A stretch of DNA of 64,000 nucleotides from Alteromonas salexigens (GTDB lineage: Bacteria; Pseudomonadota; Gammaproteobacteria; Enterobacterales; Alteromonadaceae), in the NCBI RefSeq assembly GCF_025628895.1, contig NZ_JAOTJC010000011.1:116860-180859 (forward strand), given 5' to 3'. This document shows positions 36,297 to 45,811 of this stretch, piece after piece; the stretch's first letter is position 1, and the number at the start of each line of letters is the position of its first letter. A program made the translations under genes and the position numbers. The notes beneath the pieces are model-generated. The model was not told where the DNA came from, made no database searches, and worked only from the letters and a program-made list of their open reading frames with translations.

Positions 36297-37613
36297 TTAC
36301 TGCATTGCGAGCATAATACGTTTAGTGGTTTGCAACTGAGCCAGCCGGTTTTCGGCAATCTGCATAAACTCTGCACGCTCAGATTCGGCGATGGGTCGTG
36401 CTTTGGGCAATTCTACCGTGCGCGGATTGCGGTGCACACCGTCGACCAGGAACTCGTAATGTACATGCGGGCCCGAAGCCAGGCCAGTACTGCCCAGGTA
36501 GCCAATGGTCTGGCCCTGCTTTACCGTTTCGCCCACTTTTACCGCACGCTTGCGAAAGTGCAGGTATTTAGTGGTGTATTTCTCACCATGCTGAATAAAC
36601 ACGTGGTGGCCGTTGTACTTATCGTAGGATGACTTAACGACTTTACCGTCACCGGTAGCCAGAACCGGCGTGCCGACCCGTGCTACATAATCGGTACCAC
36701 GGTGGGCTTTCCAGCGCTTCTGAACCGGGTGAAAACGCGCCTTGGAAAAGTTTGAGCTCACGTACTTGAAGTTCACCGGGGCTTTCAGAAAGCTCTTACG
36801 CATACTACGGCCTTCCGGCGTGTAGTAATTACCGTCGCTATGCTGAATAGCCGCAAATTGCTCTCCATGATTGACAAATTCAGCCGCTACAATATCGCCG
36901 AAACCGACAAACTCGCCATCGATGTAGTGTTCTTCGTAAACCACATTGAAGGTATCTCCACGGCGGATTTCCATGGCGAAATCGATGTCCCAGCCGAAAA
37001 TACCGGCCAGGTGCATAATCTGGTTATCGGTCAGTCCGGCCACTACGCCGGCATTCCAGAAGCTGGACTCTATCTCGCCCTGCGCAAAGTTATAGCGGAT
37101 GTCTACGTCTTTAGTTTCCACCTCTGACGCCAGGGTGCCGGTGTCATCAGCGCGTACAAACAGAGTTTCGGTGGCAGATAACTGATACTTCAGTTCACCA
37201 AATCCGCCTTCAGCATTGCTGCGCAGATATAGCTCATCACCGGGCAACAGGGTAACCAGCGTTTTTGCCAGCTCACCAGCCTGGGTAACATTATAGACAT
37301 CACGACCAGTCAGTCCGGCGCGCTTGAAAATTTTCGCCAGGGTGTCACCGCTGCGCACTTCATAACGGTGCCACTCGGCATCATCGTCCTGCAACAGTAC
37401 TTCCGGAGAGTCGTTAAGAGATAATTCTAAGGGGTAACGTACGCCGGCATCGAGCACCAGACCTTCCTGGTGTCGGCTTGCTTCTACCGGGTCGGATGGA
37501 AACAGCACCAACGCACATAACAAGGCGCTGGCAGCGGCCAGTCCGGTGCGGTGGGGTTTGGGTAACGTTTTCAGGGTTTTAACAACCGCCGATTTTTTCA
37601 ATATGATTCTCAT
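36297..37613 (-). CDS. M23 peptidoglycan endopeptidase with LysM (MepM-like)
   Basis: A 438-residue envelope hydrolase that cleaves peptidoglycan cross-links. An N-terminal basic segment and hydrophobic helix (about 24-40) anchor or export it. A LysM-like/OapA-type domain (YEVRSGDTLAKIFKRAGL, near 84-101) leads to a middle domain (GDTFNVVYEEHYIDGE) and a C-terminal M23 domain. Zinc ligands His and Asp are in AHRGTDYVA and HVHYEFLVDG. It resembles E. coli MepM (YebA). It is divergent from tyrS, an arrangement with anmK found in many gammaproteobacteria (from memory). Confidence 0.92.
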   Translation of the reverse strand: MRIILKKSAVVKTLKTLPKPHRTGLAAASALLCALVLFPSDPVEASRHQEGLVLDAGVRYPLELSLNDSPEVLLQDDDAEWHRYEVRSGDTLAKIFKRAGLTGRDVYNVTQAGELAKTLVTLLPGDELYLRSNAEGGFGELKYQLSATETLFVRADDTGTLASEVETKDVDIRYNFAQGEIESSFWNAGVVAGLTDNQIMHLAGIFGWDIDFAMEIRRGDTFNVVYEEHYIDGEFVGFGDIVAAEFVNHGEQFAAIQHSDGNYYTPEGRSMRKSFLKAPVNFKYVSSNFSKARFHPVQKRWKAHRGTDYVARVGTPVLATGDGKVVKSSYDKYNGHHVFIQHGEKYTTKYLHFRKRAVKVGETVKQGQTIGYLGSTGLASGPHVHYEFLVDGVHRNPRTVELPKARPIAESERAEFMQIAENRLAQLQTTKRIMLAMQ

Positions 37614-37801
37614 AAAACTACCTAACTTGAGAATATCGCGTAAAACCGCGCCTTTCTATATTATTGCATAAAAAAGCAACGTTTTATTCATTCTTATCAG
37701 AAATCCGTTTTTTGACAGTCAATCCTTTCAATGGTTCATTCGGATGCGTAAAATGCCCAGCCTGGAAATTAACGCAACACTAGTGAGTGCAGAATATAAC
37801 C

Positions 37802-39001
37802 ATGAGTGACTGGCAAGCCGCTTTGGCTGAAATTAAACGGGGCACGGACGAAATCCTGCCTGAAGACGAGCTGATAGAAAAACTCAAATCAGGTAAACCA
37901 CTGACCGTTAAGGCCGGGTTTGACCCCACAGCGCCTGACCTGCACCTTGGTCACACTGTACTAATCAATAAGTTGCGGGCGTTCCAGCAACTTGGCCATA
38001 AGGTTGTTTTTCTTATCGGTGACTTTACCGGCCTTATTGGCGATCCTACAGGGAAAAACGTGACACGCAAGCCCCTGAGCAAAGAACAGGTATTGGAAAA
38101 CGCGAAAACGTATCAGGAACAGGTGTTCAAAATACTGGATCCCGCCAAGACAGAAATCCGCTTTAACTCAGAGTGGATGGACAAGCTGGGTGCCGATGGC
38201 ATGATCAAGCTGGCGGCCAGCCAGACCGTTGCGCGTATGCTGGAACGGGATGATTTTAAAAAGCGTTATACCAGCGGCCAGCCCATCGCTATCCATGAAT
38301 TCTTATACCCGCTGGTTCAGGGGTGGGACTCAGTAGCCCTGGATGCCGATGTTGAGCTGGGAGGCACCGACCAGCGCTTTAACCTGTTAATGGGTCGCGA
38401 ACTGCAAAAAGAGCAGGGACAAAGCCCGCAGGCAATTTTGATGGTGCCGCTGCTGGAAGGTCTGGACGGCGTGCAGAAAATGTCGAAGTCGCTGAACAAC
38501 TACATTGGCATTACGGATACGCCCAATGAGATGTTCGGCAAGGTCATGTCTATCTCCGACGACCTGATGTGGCGCTACTACGACCTGGTCAGCTTTTTAC
38601 CGCTGGATGACATTGCCGCGCTCAAAGCTCGTGTGGAAGCCGGTGAGAATCCCAGAGATATTAAAATACTGCTGGCGAAAGAGATTATCGCGCGCTTCCA
38701 TGACGATGACGCGGCTGAAAGAGCCCATCAGGACTTTATTCAGCGCTTCCAGAAAAATGCGATACCTGACGAGATGCCTGAGCATGCTTTCTCACTGGAC
38801 GGCGAAGGTATGACAATTGGTCATTTACTGAAGTCCGCTGGTCTGGTGGCTTCTACCTCAGATGCCATGCGTATGATCAAGCAGGGCGCAGTGAAGATTG
38901 ACGGCGAAAAAGTCACTGACACCCGTCTCACCCTGACTGAGCCAGGCGAAAACGTTTACCAGGTAGGCAAGCGCAAGTTTGCCCGGGTGACGCTGAAGTA
39001 A
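37802..39001 (+). CDS. tyrS: Tyrosyl-tRNA synthetase
   Basis: A 399-residue class I synthetase charging tRNA-Tyr. The HIGH-type motif is HLGH at residues 48-51 ([11 protein letters not shown]); the KMSKS motif is in [15 protein letters not shown]-terminal S4 RNA-binding domain runs from [20 protein letters not shown] onward. ATG 37802 gives the family-like start [14 protein letters not shown]; a GTG 15 bases earlier adds 5 residues and neither start has a strong ribosome-binding site. A terminator follows. Confidence 0.96.
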   Translation: MSDWQAALAEIKRGTDEILPEDELIEKLKSGKPLTVKAGFDPTAPDLHLGHTVLINKLRAFQQLGHKVVFLIGDFTGLIGDPTGKNVTRKPLSKEQVLENAKTYQEQVFKILDPAKTEIRFNSEWMDKLGADGMIKLAASQTVARMLERDDFKKRYTSGQPIAIHEFLYPLVQGWDSVALDADVELGGTDQRFNLLMGRELQKEQGQSPQAILMVPLLEGLDGVQKMSKSLNNYIGITDTPNEMFGKVMSISDDLMWRYYDLVSFLPLDDIAALKARVEAGENPRDIKILLAKEIIARFHDDDAAERAHQDFIQRFQKNAIPDEMPEHAFSLDGEGMTIGHLLKSAGLVASTSDAMRMIKQGAVKIDGEKVTDTRLTLTEPGENVYQVGKRKFARVTLK

Positions 39002-39037
39002 TCTCTGCTGGCTGACTCAGCCAGGTACAAAAAGAAT

Positions 39038-39067
39038 GCCGCTACCAGATATTGGAGCGGCTTTTTT
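39038..39067 (+). terminator. Rho-independent terminator of tyrS
   Basis: GCCGCT-A-CCA pairs with TGG-AGCGGC (one bulged A) around GATAT, followed by TTTTTT. Confidence 0.85.
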
Positions 39068-39084
39068 GTTGTGCTTAAAAGGTT

Positions 39085-40407
39085 TTATTCGGCCAGGGCT
39101 GCCCAGGCATACAGGGTATGCAGCGCTACCCGGCGCAGACCGGCAAAAGGATAGCGGGGAAGTTCGCTATTATATACCGGCAAAGAGGTGTCCAGCGATT
39201 CGCCTAGCATTTTCTGTGCTAGCCGGGTGCCGGCCAGGGCGGCAAATGACACCCCGGAGCCACAGTAGCCCATGGCGTACCCCAGGGTATTGCTGCTGTC
39301 CGTTACAACCCGGGGCAAACTGTCCAGCGCTACGCTGACCCAGCCGTTCCAAAAATAATCTACTGAGGCGCTGGCCAGCGCCGGGAAGCTTTCAAGCATG
39401 GCTTTGCGCAGGCGCGCCTGGGACGCCGGATCGCCTTTGCCACTGCCGTTCACTGCGCCGCGCCCGCCAAATAGCAGGCGACCGTCTGGTAATACCCGGT
39501 AATAGTATTTCATCATCCGGGTGTCCATCATCGTCATGGGCTGGGTCAGGCGGGTCGCCACCCGCTGCTCGGCGGTAAGGGGGGAGGTAACCAGAATGCT
39601 CGACTGTACCGGGAACTGCTTATTATCGACCAGCGGATGCAGCTTTTTGGGGGAATAAGCGTTCGAGGCAATAATCACCCGCTCAGCGTGGACCTCAGCC
39701 TGTGGCGTATGCAGCACATAGCCGGACGGCTGACTGGTGATACCGGTCACCGGACTGTGGCTGAAAATCTTTGCCCCTTGTTGCTCGCAGGCGGCGGCAT
39801 AACCGTTCACTAGCTTTAGCGGGTGCAGAGCAAGACCGTCCTGCTTTACGGCGCCGTGAGCCTTTTTGATATCCAGAATTTCTGCCAGCGCCGGCGGGGC
39901 TAAATAGGTTTCTTTGCTGTCGAACTCAAACTGATTGATGCGCTGCGTCCGCTTGAGATTAGCAGCCTGTTTTACATTATGGGCAATTTTCAGATAGGGC
40001 CCATACTGCATGTCACAATCGATTTTATAATTTTGAACCCGCGACTCAAGCAGCGAGACTGCACGCGCAAACTCGTCGCGCATGCCCACAGCCACCGGGT
40101 GACTCCACTTACTGGCGATGGCGCTCAGGGAATAACGCCCCGTTCCTTTAAGGACGAACCCGCCATTACGTCCCGCACACCCGAAGCCCACCTGGTTTGC
40201 ATCTAACACCGTGACCTGCTTGCCGGCTTCGGCCAGAGTCAGGGCTGCCGACAGGCCGGTATACCCGGCACCGATCACGGCATACTCGGTTTGCAGCTTA
40301 TCCTGCAAGGGGCGGGCAGGGTAGGCAGGCGCTGTAGCCTGCCAGTAACTGTCAGGTACTGCGGTATCTGCCGCTACGTGAGGCTGAATTAGGGGGTCGT
40401 AGCTCAC
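39085..40407 (-). CDS. FAD-dependent amine oxidoreductase (PuuB/DAO-like)
   Basis: A 440-residue FAD oxidoreductase of the D-amino-acid oxidase superfamily, close to gamma-glutamylputrescine oxidase. An N-terminal SYWQAT block as in PuuB precedes the Rossmann motif YAVIGAGYTGLSAALTLAEAG and the FAD-contact stretch GFGCAGRNGGFVLKG. LGYAMGYCGSGVSFAALAG closes the flavin site. It overlaps the upstream GNAT gene by 4 bases (ATGA type). No other Puu pathway genes lie here, so the substrate is unproven. Confidence 0.88.
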   Translation of the reverse strand: MSYDPLIQPHVAADTAVPDSYWQATAPAYPARPLQDKLQTEYAVIGAGYTGLSAALTLAEAGKQVTVLDANQVGFGCAGRNGGFVLKGTGRYSLSAIASKWSHPVAVGMRDEFARAVSLLESRVQNYKIDCDMQYGPYLKIAHNVKQAANLKRTQRINQFEFDSKETYLAPPALAEILDIKKAHGAVKQDGLALHPLKLVNGYAAACEQQGAKIFSHSPVTGITSQPSGYVLHTPQAEVHAERVIIASNAYSPKKLHPLVDNKQFPVQSSILVTSPLTAEQRVATRLTQPMTMMDTRMMKYYYRVLPDGRLLFGGRGAVNGSGKGDPASQARLRKAMLESFPALASASVDYFWNGWVSVALDSLPRVVTDSSNTLGYAMGYCGSGVSFAALAGTRLAQKMLGESLDTSLPVYNSELPRYPFAGLRRVALHTLYAWAALAE

Positions 40408-40988
40408 GAAAAGACCAGCATCATCTCTGCGCCTTCACATTCGCAATACTGGGGGCAGACCGGGCAGTTATAACCTTCATGCACCGACTCGTAGTGCCAT
40501 TTACGCGGATGCTTTTTGATAAGTTTGCCACCGTTTTTACTAAAGTAGCGATAGGCGCTGTTGCCCGGGCTATTCAGCCAGATATGGGCAAGACCGGCCT
40601 CTGCGCCCTGCTGTTTCGCTGAGTTGACTGACAGCGTCAGCATCTTACTGCCAATGCCACAACCCTGCATGGCGGGATCCACGGTGTTGCACTTAAAGTA
40701 ACACACCCGGTCCGAGTTAACTGGCCACAGCTCAGGTGAGCACCATTTATCTTGCTGCCATTGTGAATGCGCCCAGGTAAGACGAAAGCCCACCACTTTA
40801 TTCTGATACAGGGCAACCCAGCTGGCATTAATATCATTGTGAAAACTTCGTCGGTGCATTTCGGCGAGACTTCCCATTGACAGATAACCGTCACCTTGTA
40901 CCGCATTGCCGAGCTCTACCACGCCGGCAAAATGCGAGGTGTCGAGTTCTGTATAGGTAATTGCTGCTTTATCTATTTTTGCTGTCAT
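40404..40988 (-). CDS. GNAT-family N-acetyltransferase with Cys-rich tail
   Basis: A 194-residue GNAT protein. The acetyl-CoA loop is in DPAMQGCGIGSKML (Q-x-x-G-x-G/A type), and an aromatic segment HIWLNSPGNSAYRYFSKNGGK follows. The C-terminus carries an unusual cluster of four cysteines in CPVCPQYCECEG, which could bind zinc. The gene overlaps DUF2721 upstream by 20 bases and the FAD oxidoreductase downstream by 4, so the three are tightly coupled. Substrate unknown. Confidence 0.82.
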   Translation of the reverse strand: MTAKIDKAAITYTELDTSHFAGVVELGNAVQGDGYLSMGSLAEMHRRSFHNDINASWVALYQNKVVGFRLTWAHSQWQQDKWCSPELWPVNSDRVCYFKCNTVDPAMQGCGIGSKMLTLSVNSAKQQGAEAGLAHIWLNSPGNSAYRYFSKNGGKLIKKHPRKWHYESVHEGYNCPVCPQYCECEGAEMMLVFS

Positions 40989-41367
40989 CTTTTTTCAACC
41001 CATCCAGGTGAACATCCAGCGCTTCAACGGAAATCAGAATTTCTCTGACTGACATCCATAAAGAATACAACAGAGCCACCAGACTGGCGGCAAACACCCA
41101 GTTACCTACTTGCTGATAGGTAAGATAGATAGCCAGCATGGAAACCACGCACAGAAAAAAGCTGGAGACGCCGGCTATTTGCATACGTTTAATTAATTGG
41201 ATGCGCAGACGCAGATTCTTAATTTGTGCCTGCGTGTTTTCGTCCCAGTTCTGGTCGGCGAAGTTCCTGATAATGGTAGCCAGAGTCAGAAACCGGTTGG
41301 TATAAGCCAATAGCAATAACGAAATCGCCGGAAACAGCATTGCTGGTGTGGCAATGTCTATCTTCAT
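40969..41367 (-). CDS. DUF2721 family membrane protein
   Basis: A 132-residue membrane protein of the DUF2721 family, function unknown. Three hydrophobic helices (about 9-28, 63-82, 88-105) flank a charged cytoplasmic helix (ENTQAQIKNLRLRIQLIKRM) typical of the family. It is the first gene of an overlapping three-gene operon with a GNAT protein and a FAD oxidoreductase. Confidence 0.8.
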   Translation of the reverse strand: MKIDIATPAMLFPAISLLLLAYTNRFLTLATIIRNFADQNWDENTQAQIKNLRLRIQLIKRMQIAGVSSFFLCVVSMLAIYLTYQQVGNWVFAASLVALLYSLWMSVREILISVEALDVHLDGLKKDDSKNR

Positions 41368-41449
41368 GTTGTTATCTCAACGCGTGAAGCGGAAAACCCG
41401 CAGTTTAACAAAGAACAAGCGGAAATGTCGCGCTGTGAACGGACGACTC

Positions 41450-41854
41450 TCACATACGGGTGACCGGCAGGTTTGCTTCATTCCAGCCCAGCATATCGCC
41501 TTCCAGACCCCGTAATGCGCTGAAATTGTATTGTTCCAGCACCTGCATGGCCATGCTTGCCCGTCTGCCGGAGCGGCAGTATACGATGACGGGTTTGTCC
41601 TGCCACGCTGCCAGCTCACTGAGGTAATCGGTAATTTGCTCATGTGGCATATTGATCGCGCCGGGTATGTGACCTTCCGCAAACTCTTGTGGGGAGCGTA
41701 CATCAATTAACAGCCAGTCGTTATTTTTCACTCGCTCCAGCACAAAGGGGGACGCGGTTACCGTCTCCGGTGCGCGTGCCGTCGCCGAATAATGCCAGCC
41801 CGCCAGGGTAATAAATAGCAGGCCAATCAAACCCAGAAATACGACTAAACGCAT
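41450..41854 (-). CDS. Membrane-anchored rhodanese-domain protein
   Basis: A 134-residue protein with an N-terminal signal anchor (MRLVVFLGLIGLLFITLAGW) and a single periplasmic rhodanese domain. The CH2A-like motif LLIDVRSPQEFAEGHIPGAINMPH and the active-site loop VYCRSGRRASMA with catalytic Cys are intact. It may transfer sulfane sulfur or act as a persulfide relay in the envelope. Not obviously in an operon. Confidence 0.87.
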   Translation of the reverse strand: MRLVVFLGLIGLLFITLAGWHYSATARAPETVTASPFVLERVKNNDWLLIDVRSPQEFAEGHIPGAINMPHEQITDYLSELAAWQDKPVIVYCRSGRRASMAMQVLEQYNFSALRGLEGDMLGWNEANLPVTRM

Positions 41855-41946
41855 GATGAACTCACTGTTAACGAATAAAAAAGCGGGTTGCGGAAACCTC
41901 TTTGCACTCTTTGTTAGTGTAGAGGAATAAAGGGGTCAAGCAATTT

Positions 41947-42780
41947 TTATTCAGGGGCAGGTGGCTCCGCGCTGGCAGACCCTATGGCCTGGCATACACG
42001 CTCAAGTTCCGGCAGTAACCGTAAAGTAAAACGGGACAGGACATCCGGATCGGCCTGAATTAGGGGCGCGTTTAATACTCCATTGTGGGGTTCCCAGAAT
42101 GCCGCCGCACTCGCCGGGGGGATCGCTTGTGCGGCTATCAATACTGCGGGCTGACGCTTTAACACTTCCTGCAGAGACACTTGTGGATAATCGGTGGGGG
42201 CATCAGCAAACAGCGTTTGCGCACCACACACGTTTAACAACTGATTTGCCCATGCACCTGGGCCCACGGTCATCAGCGGAGAGGTCCATGAATAATAGAA
42301 TACCGGTGTTAATGGACGACGGGTGTACTGTTCTTTAAGGGTGTTCAGGCGAGCAAGAAACTGTTCCGCCAAACGCTTGCCGCGGTGTGCGACGCCCAGC
42401 GTCTCTGCCAGTGCCTGCAGTTCACGGGCAATGTCAGCGGGCCGTGCGGGGGAGGAGACAAATACCGGGTAACCTAATGCACGTAGACGGGATATATCCT
42501 GCGGCTTATTGCCACCCTGCCACGCCAGCACCAGGTCTGGCTGCAATGCCATTAATGCTTTAAAATTGATGCCCTGGTAGTCAGCTACCTCAGGCAGCGT
42601 CCCGGCTTGGGCAGGAAAATCAGAATACGCACTCACCCCCACCAGATTCGCCTGCATATCCAGCGAATATACCCACTCAGTAAGGTGAGGGGCAAGGGTA
42701 ACAATGCGTGCAGGGGCGGTGGCCGCATGGCTGCCAACGCATACCAGACATACCCAGCAAGCCAGCATCATGCGCTTCAT
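41947..42780 (-). CDS. btuF: Periplasmic cobalamin-binding protein BtuF
   Basis: A 277-residue periplasmic binding protein for vitamin B12 of the BtuF family, delivering to the BtuCD importer. A signal peptide (MKRMMLACWVCLVCVGSHAA) precedes ARIVTLAPHLTEWVYSLD, the family start, and LVGVSAYSDFPAQA and LVLAWQGGNKP follow. ATG 42780 overlaps the upstream cbiB stop by 4 bases; a longer frame to 42879 runs inside cbiB and is rejected. btuC and btuD are not in the window. Confidence 0.9.
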   Translation of the reverse strand: MKRMMLACWVCLVCVGSHAATAPARIVTLAPHLTEWVYSLDMQANLVGVSAYSDFPAQAGTLPEVADYQGINFKALMALQPDLVLAWQGGNKPQDISRLRALGYPVFVSSPARPADIARELQALAETLGVAHRGKRLAEQFLARLNTLKEQYTRRPLTPVFYYSWTSPLMTVGPGAWANQLLNVCGAQTLFADAPTDYPQVSLQEVLKRQPAVLIAAQAIPPASAAAFWEPHNGVLNAPLIQADPDVLSRFTLRLLPELERVCQAIGSASAEPPAPE

Positions 42781-43742
42781 GGCACTGACACCTGACCGGT
42801 GATGGCCGCCAGAACGGTGAGGGTAAGTAATGCCAGGCTGGCTACCAGGATCCCGGCACGGGTAATCGCCCGCCGGCAATACACCATATCTGAATATTTC
42901 ACGTCACGGGCGCCACCTACCCGGGGGGGAGTGGTTTTGCGGCCTGCGTAAAAAGCCGGCCCACCCAGCCTGATATGATTGCCGCCTGCAAATGCCGCCA
43001 GCAACAATGATGTGCGATCCCGGGCGGGTGCGTTTTTTAATGCTTTGAGGGCGCTGCCACCTGCGGTTACCACTAACATACACAACGCACCAATTAGTGA
43101 CGGCAGCAGGTGCATTAGCCGCACTAACTTGCGTACCGGCATGCCAAAATGCTGATATCCGGCCCGACGCGGGTGCCACTGCCAGGAGAGTAGCAACAGT
43201 AGCCGGTAAGTCAGTGCGGCAATGGGGCCGGCCAGTAAGAACCAGAATATTACCGCCACATAATGATAATAAAACTTCAGTAACAGGGCTTCGATAGCCG
43301 CTTTAGCAATACCGATATCGGTTAGCCGGTCACAGTCCCGTAACACCATGTAACCCACCGATTCCCGGCTCAGTGTTTTTTTGTTTTTCCCTACGCTATT
43401 GAGCACCTGACGGAAGCGGTAGCGTTCGTGGTTATAGTCCAGCACAGCCACCAGGATCACGGCTTCAAAAAATACCGGATATTCGGCCAGGTATACCAGT
43501 AGCCCCAGCAAGCTGACTAATGGTACCACTACCACCACCGCGGCCAGGGTGCCAGAAATGTAATGTTGCATGGGGGCGTGGTTGGCCCCGGGTAACACCT
43601 TGTCACCCATGCGGGCAGCCAGTAGCTGCATCAGGGTTAACGGGTGATAGGCGGCCGGCCAGCGCCACACCGCGTCAGCCACGATGGCCATCAGCAAAAT
43701 GACCAGTGACGAAAGTACCGAGTGGGTTAACAGCGCTTCCAT
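42777..43742 (-). CDS. cbiB: CbiB/CobD-like adenosylcobinamide-phosphate synthase
   Basis: A 321-residue inner-membrane protein of the CobD/CbiB family, which attaches aminopropanol (phosphate) to adenosylcobyric acid late in corrinoid assembly. Hydrophobic helices and the conserved RDRTSLLLAAFAGG and GGPAFYAGRKTTPPRVG regions are visible; the usual HPV motif is replaced by YHPLTLM. In mtnN-cbiB-btuF order it probably works in cobinamide salvage together with uptake (inference). Sits 11 bases after mtnN. Confidence 0.83.
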   Translation of the reverse strand: MEALLTHSVLSSLVILLMAIVADAVWRWPAAYHPLTLMQLLAARMGDKVLPGANHAPMQHYISGTLAAVVVVVPLVSLLGLLVYLAEYPVFFEAVILVAVLDYNHERYRFRQVLNSVGKNKKTLSRESVGYMVLRDCDRLTDIGIAKAAIEALLLKFYYHYVAVIFWFLLAGPIAALTYRLLLLLSWQWHPRRAGYQHFGMPVRKLVRLMHLLPSLIGALCMLVVTAGGSALKALKNAPARDRTSLLLAAFAGGNHIRLGGPAFYAGRKTTPPRVGGARDVKYSDMVYCRRAITRAGILVASLALLTLTVLAAITGQVSVP

Positions 43743-43753
43743 TCGTGGCAGGC

Positions 43754-44467
43754 TCAGCGCAGGCGGGTAGCCAGCTGGTTAATCATTTCCATCACCAGTT
43801 GCGCAGAATGTTTAGCTGCGGTTTCCAGATATTCGGTAAACGATACCGTTGAGGTTTTACCGGCGATATCTGACAACGAGCGGATCACCAGGAAGGGTAC
43901 CTGCAGCATATGGCAGGTTTGCGCGATAGCGGCACCTTCCATTTCCACCGCACTCATGGCCGGAAACTTTTCACGCAATACGGCGACCGCCTCGTCCGAG
44001 CCGATAAAGGCATCGCCGGTACAGATAAGTCCACGCACGTGTTGCAGGTCGGGCAGGGTTTCAGCCGCCGCTTCGGCGGCTTCCACCAGGACGGGCGCAG
44101 CAGTGAACGACGCGGGCAGGCCACCCGCAGGTTGTCCCAGCTCGTAGCCAAAGTGGGTCAGGTCAACATCATGATGTTTGATTTCGCTGCCAATCACTAA
44201 ATCGCCAATGGTCAGGCTGGTGTCAAAGCCGCCGGCGGAACCGGTGTTTACCACAAAGTCGGGGTTAAAGCGCTCGATCAGTGCGGTGGTCGCTAAGGCG
44301 GCGGCAACTTTACCGATCCCGCACTTCACCAGCACCACATTCATGCCGTGCAGGGTGCCCCGATAAAAGGTGAGGTGGGCCCATTGCGATTCTTCGAGGT
44401 TATCCAGAGATGCTTTAAGCAGCGCAACTTCTTCGTCCATTGCGCCCAGGATGCCAATTGTCGTCAT
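43754..44467 (-). CDS. mtnN: 5'-methylthioadenosine/S-adenosylhomocysteine nucleosidase
   Basis: A 237-residue cytoplasmic nucleosidase that cleaves methylthioadenosine, S-adenosylhomocysteine and 5'-deoxyadenosine. The family start MTTIGILGAMDEEVALLK contains catalytic Glu12, VEMEGAAIAQTCH the ribose-binding Glu, and RSLSDIAG the general-acid Asp. It clears 5'-deoxyadenosine from radical-SAM and B12 chemistry, which fits its position before cbiB and btuF. Confidence 0.96.
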   Translation of the reverse strand: MTTIGILGAMDEEVALLKASLDNLEESQWAHLTFYRGTLHGMNVVLVKCGIGKVAAALATTALIERFNPDFVVNTGSAGGFDTSLTIGDLVIGSEIKHHDVDLTHFGYELGQPAGGLPASFTAAPVLVEAAEAAAETLPDLQHVRGLICTGDAFIGSDEAVAVLREKFPAMSAVEMEGAAIAQTCHMLQVPFLVIRSLSDIAGKTSTVSFTEYLETAAKHSAQLVMEMINQLATRLR

Positions 44468-44593
44468 GCCAGTGTTCCTGTGGGTATGTGCTGTCCGCCT
44501 GAGGCTGTCAGGCTAAGCCTTTGTCTGATAAAGAAAGGCGCTATTGTACTGGCAAATGCCGGAAACTGACAGGTGCAGCTAGAGTAGGAAAGG

Positions 44594-44630
44594 AAAAAGG
44601 TGCACAGGACAGGGGGCGTCGCTGTGCACC
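44594..44630 (-). terminator. Rho-independent terminator after the DUF2726 gene
   Basis: GGTGCACAG (44599-44607) pairs with CTGTGCACC (44622-44630); on the minus strand the stem is followed by TTTTTCC. It lies 8 bases past the stop. Confidence 0.8.
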
Positions 44631-44637
44631 AGAAAAA

Positions 44638-45222
44638 TCAGGCCGCTGCTTTGCTCGAGCGCAGTGGGCGGGTAGGACGCGACGGGCGCGGTGGATTATG
44701 AGTTGGCGTCTGCGCGACACGCTGTTGCATGCGCCGATAAGGCAACAGCTTGGTTTCGATGCATTCGCGAATGTCTTCTACGCTGTAGCCGGATTTAACT
44801 TTGATACGGGCATGAGGGACGCCGGCAGCATCGAGGGCGCCGGACACAAACCAGTCACGCTGGCTTTTATAACCGTCTTTACCCTGACTGTGGACCAGGT
44901 CGATGGCCATGATCGGGCTCATATCCTGCTTATCGCACAATACGAAATCCAGTTGTCGTGAGGCCGCCCGGGACAACGCCGCGTTCGCCTGTTTACGGTT
45001 TTTCTGGTGGCGGACCTGCAGAACATCACTCAGACGCACCCGACACACTATCCTGAACTCGTGGCCCACGGCCTGTTCAATCAACTTTAAAAATGTCTGT
45101 TCAGCAGGAGTAAACAGGGTGGTCTTGCGTTTAAACGGGAACGCCATTCCCTGATCAACCAGTTTCATGGCGCCAATTGCCACAACAATTAATAACATCA
45201 ACAGAATCAATGCCAATTCCAT
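44638..45222 (-). CDS. Membrane-anchored DUF2726 protein
   Basis: A 194-residue protein with an N-terminal transmembrane helix (MELALILLMLLIVVAIGAM) followed by the DUF2726 domain. FPFKRKTTLFTPAEQTFLKLIEQAV opens it, and ALSRAASRQLDFVLCDKQDMSPIMAIDLV carries a nuclease-like D-x-V/E pattern. A proline-arginine tail ends it. ATG 45222 is preferred because GAGG lies 6 bases ahead; ATG 45243 would add 7 residues. The DUF2726 core resembles restriction-like folds, but activity is unknown. Confidence 0.8.
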   Translation of the reverse strand: MELALILLMLLIVVAIGAMKLVDQGMAFPFKRKTTLFTPAEQTFLKLIEQAVGHEFRIVCRVRLSDVLQVRHQKNRKQANAALSRAASRQLDFVLCDKQDMSPIMAIDLVHSQGKDGYKSQRDWFVSGALDAAGVPHARIKVKSGYSVEDIRECIETKLLPYRRMQQRVAQTPTHNPPRPSRPTRPLRSSKAAA

Positions 45223-45397
45223 AATGAGCCTCACATTCACCATTGAAAGCCCACCGGGTGTCATAAAAATGACGCTTGCCAGTGGGGATGTTTATTTCAA
45301 TAGGATGTTTGCAAAGGCAGTGCCAGATTCACGCGAAGATATATTGTCGGTTTGCCGGCACAACGAATGAGCCGTGGGGCAATGGCATATTGCAGTG

Positions 45398-45811
45398 TTA
45401 GCTTTCGGCGGCCACCAGAATATCGATTTGTGCACCGTCGCCGTCAGGTGATACGACGACACGGATTGCATTATTGCTGGAGACCAGCAGCGTGCGCTGG
45501 TTAAAGGTGCTGTGAACCGCGAGAGCCGGCATGGTCTGCTGTAATTGCCGGACTACATCGGTGTGACCCTGAGCCATGAAAAACACCATGCTGGCGGGTA
45601 ACGTACGGCTCTCGGTCTGCGTGTCGAAAAGCTGACATTGTTTGGCTGCCTGCGGTATGCGCAGACTGAAAAACTCCACCGGACAAGGGACGTCAGCCGG
45701 GCGCTCTAATGTATTGGCAACTGACACTGTGTCGGCAACCGCCCATTGCGAAAACAGCATAGCGATGGCTGTCAGTCCGCCTTGAAGAAATCCAGTCCGG
45801 TTGATTTTCAT
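45398..45811 (-). CDS. Hypothetical exported protein, 137 residues
   Basis: A predicted periplasmic protein with a signal peptide (MKINRTGFLQGGLTAIAMLF, cleaved near AVA-DT). The mature part of about 110 residues is beta-rich, with two cysteines (residues 43 and 58) that could form a disulfide. No family recognised. Located upstream of the gltBD terminator and transcribed alone. Confidence 0.65.
   Translation of the reverse strand: MKINRTGFLQGGLTAIAMLFSQWAVADTVSVANTLERPADVPCPVEFFSLRIPQAAKQCQLFDTQTESRTLPASMVFFMAQGHTDVVRQLQQTMPALAVHSTFNQRTLLVSSNNAIRVVVSPDGDGAQIDILVAAES

Noticed and set aside
42781..42879. Upstream extension of btuF by 33 residues
   Set aside because: The extension lies inside cbiB in another frame and would displace the signal peptide; ATG 42780 restores it and gives a 4-base overlap.
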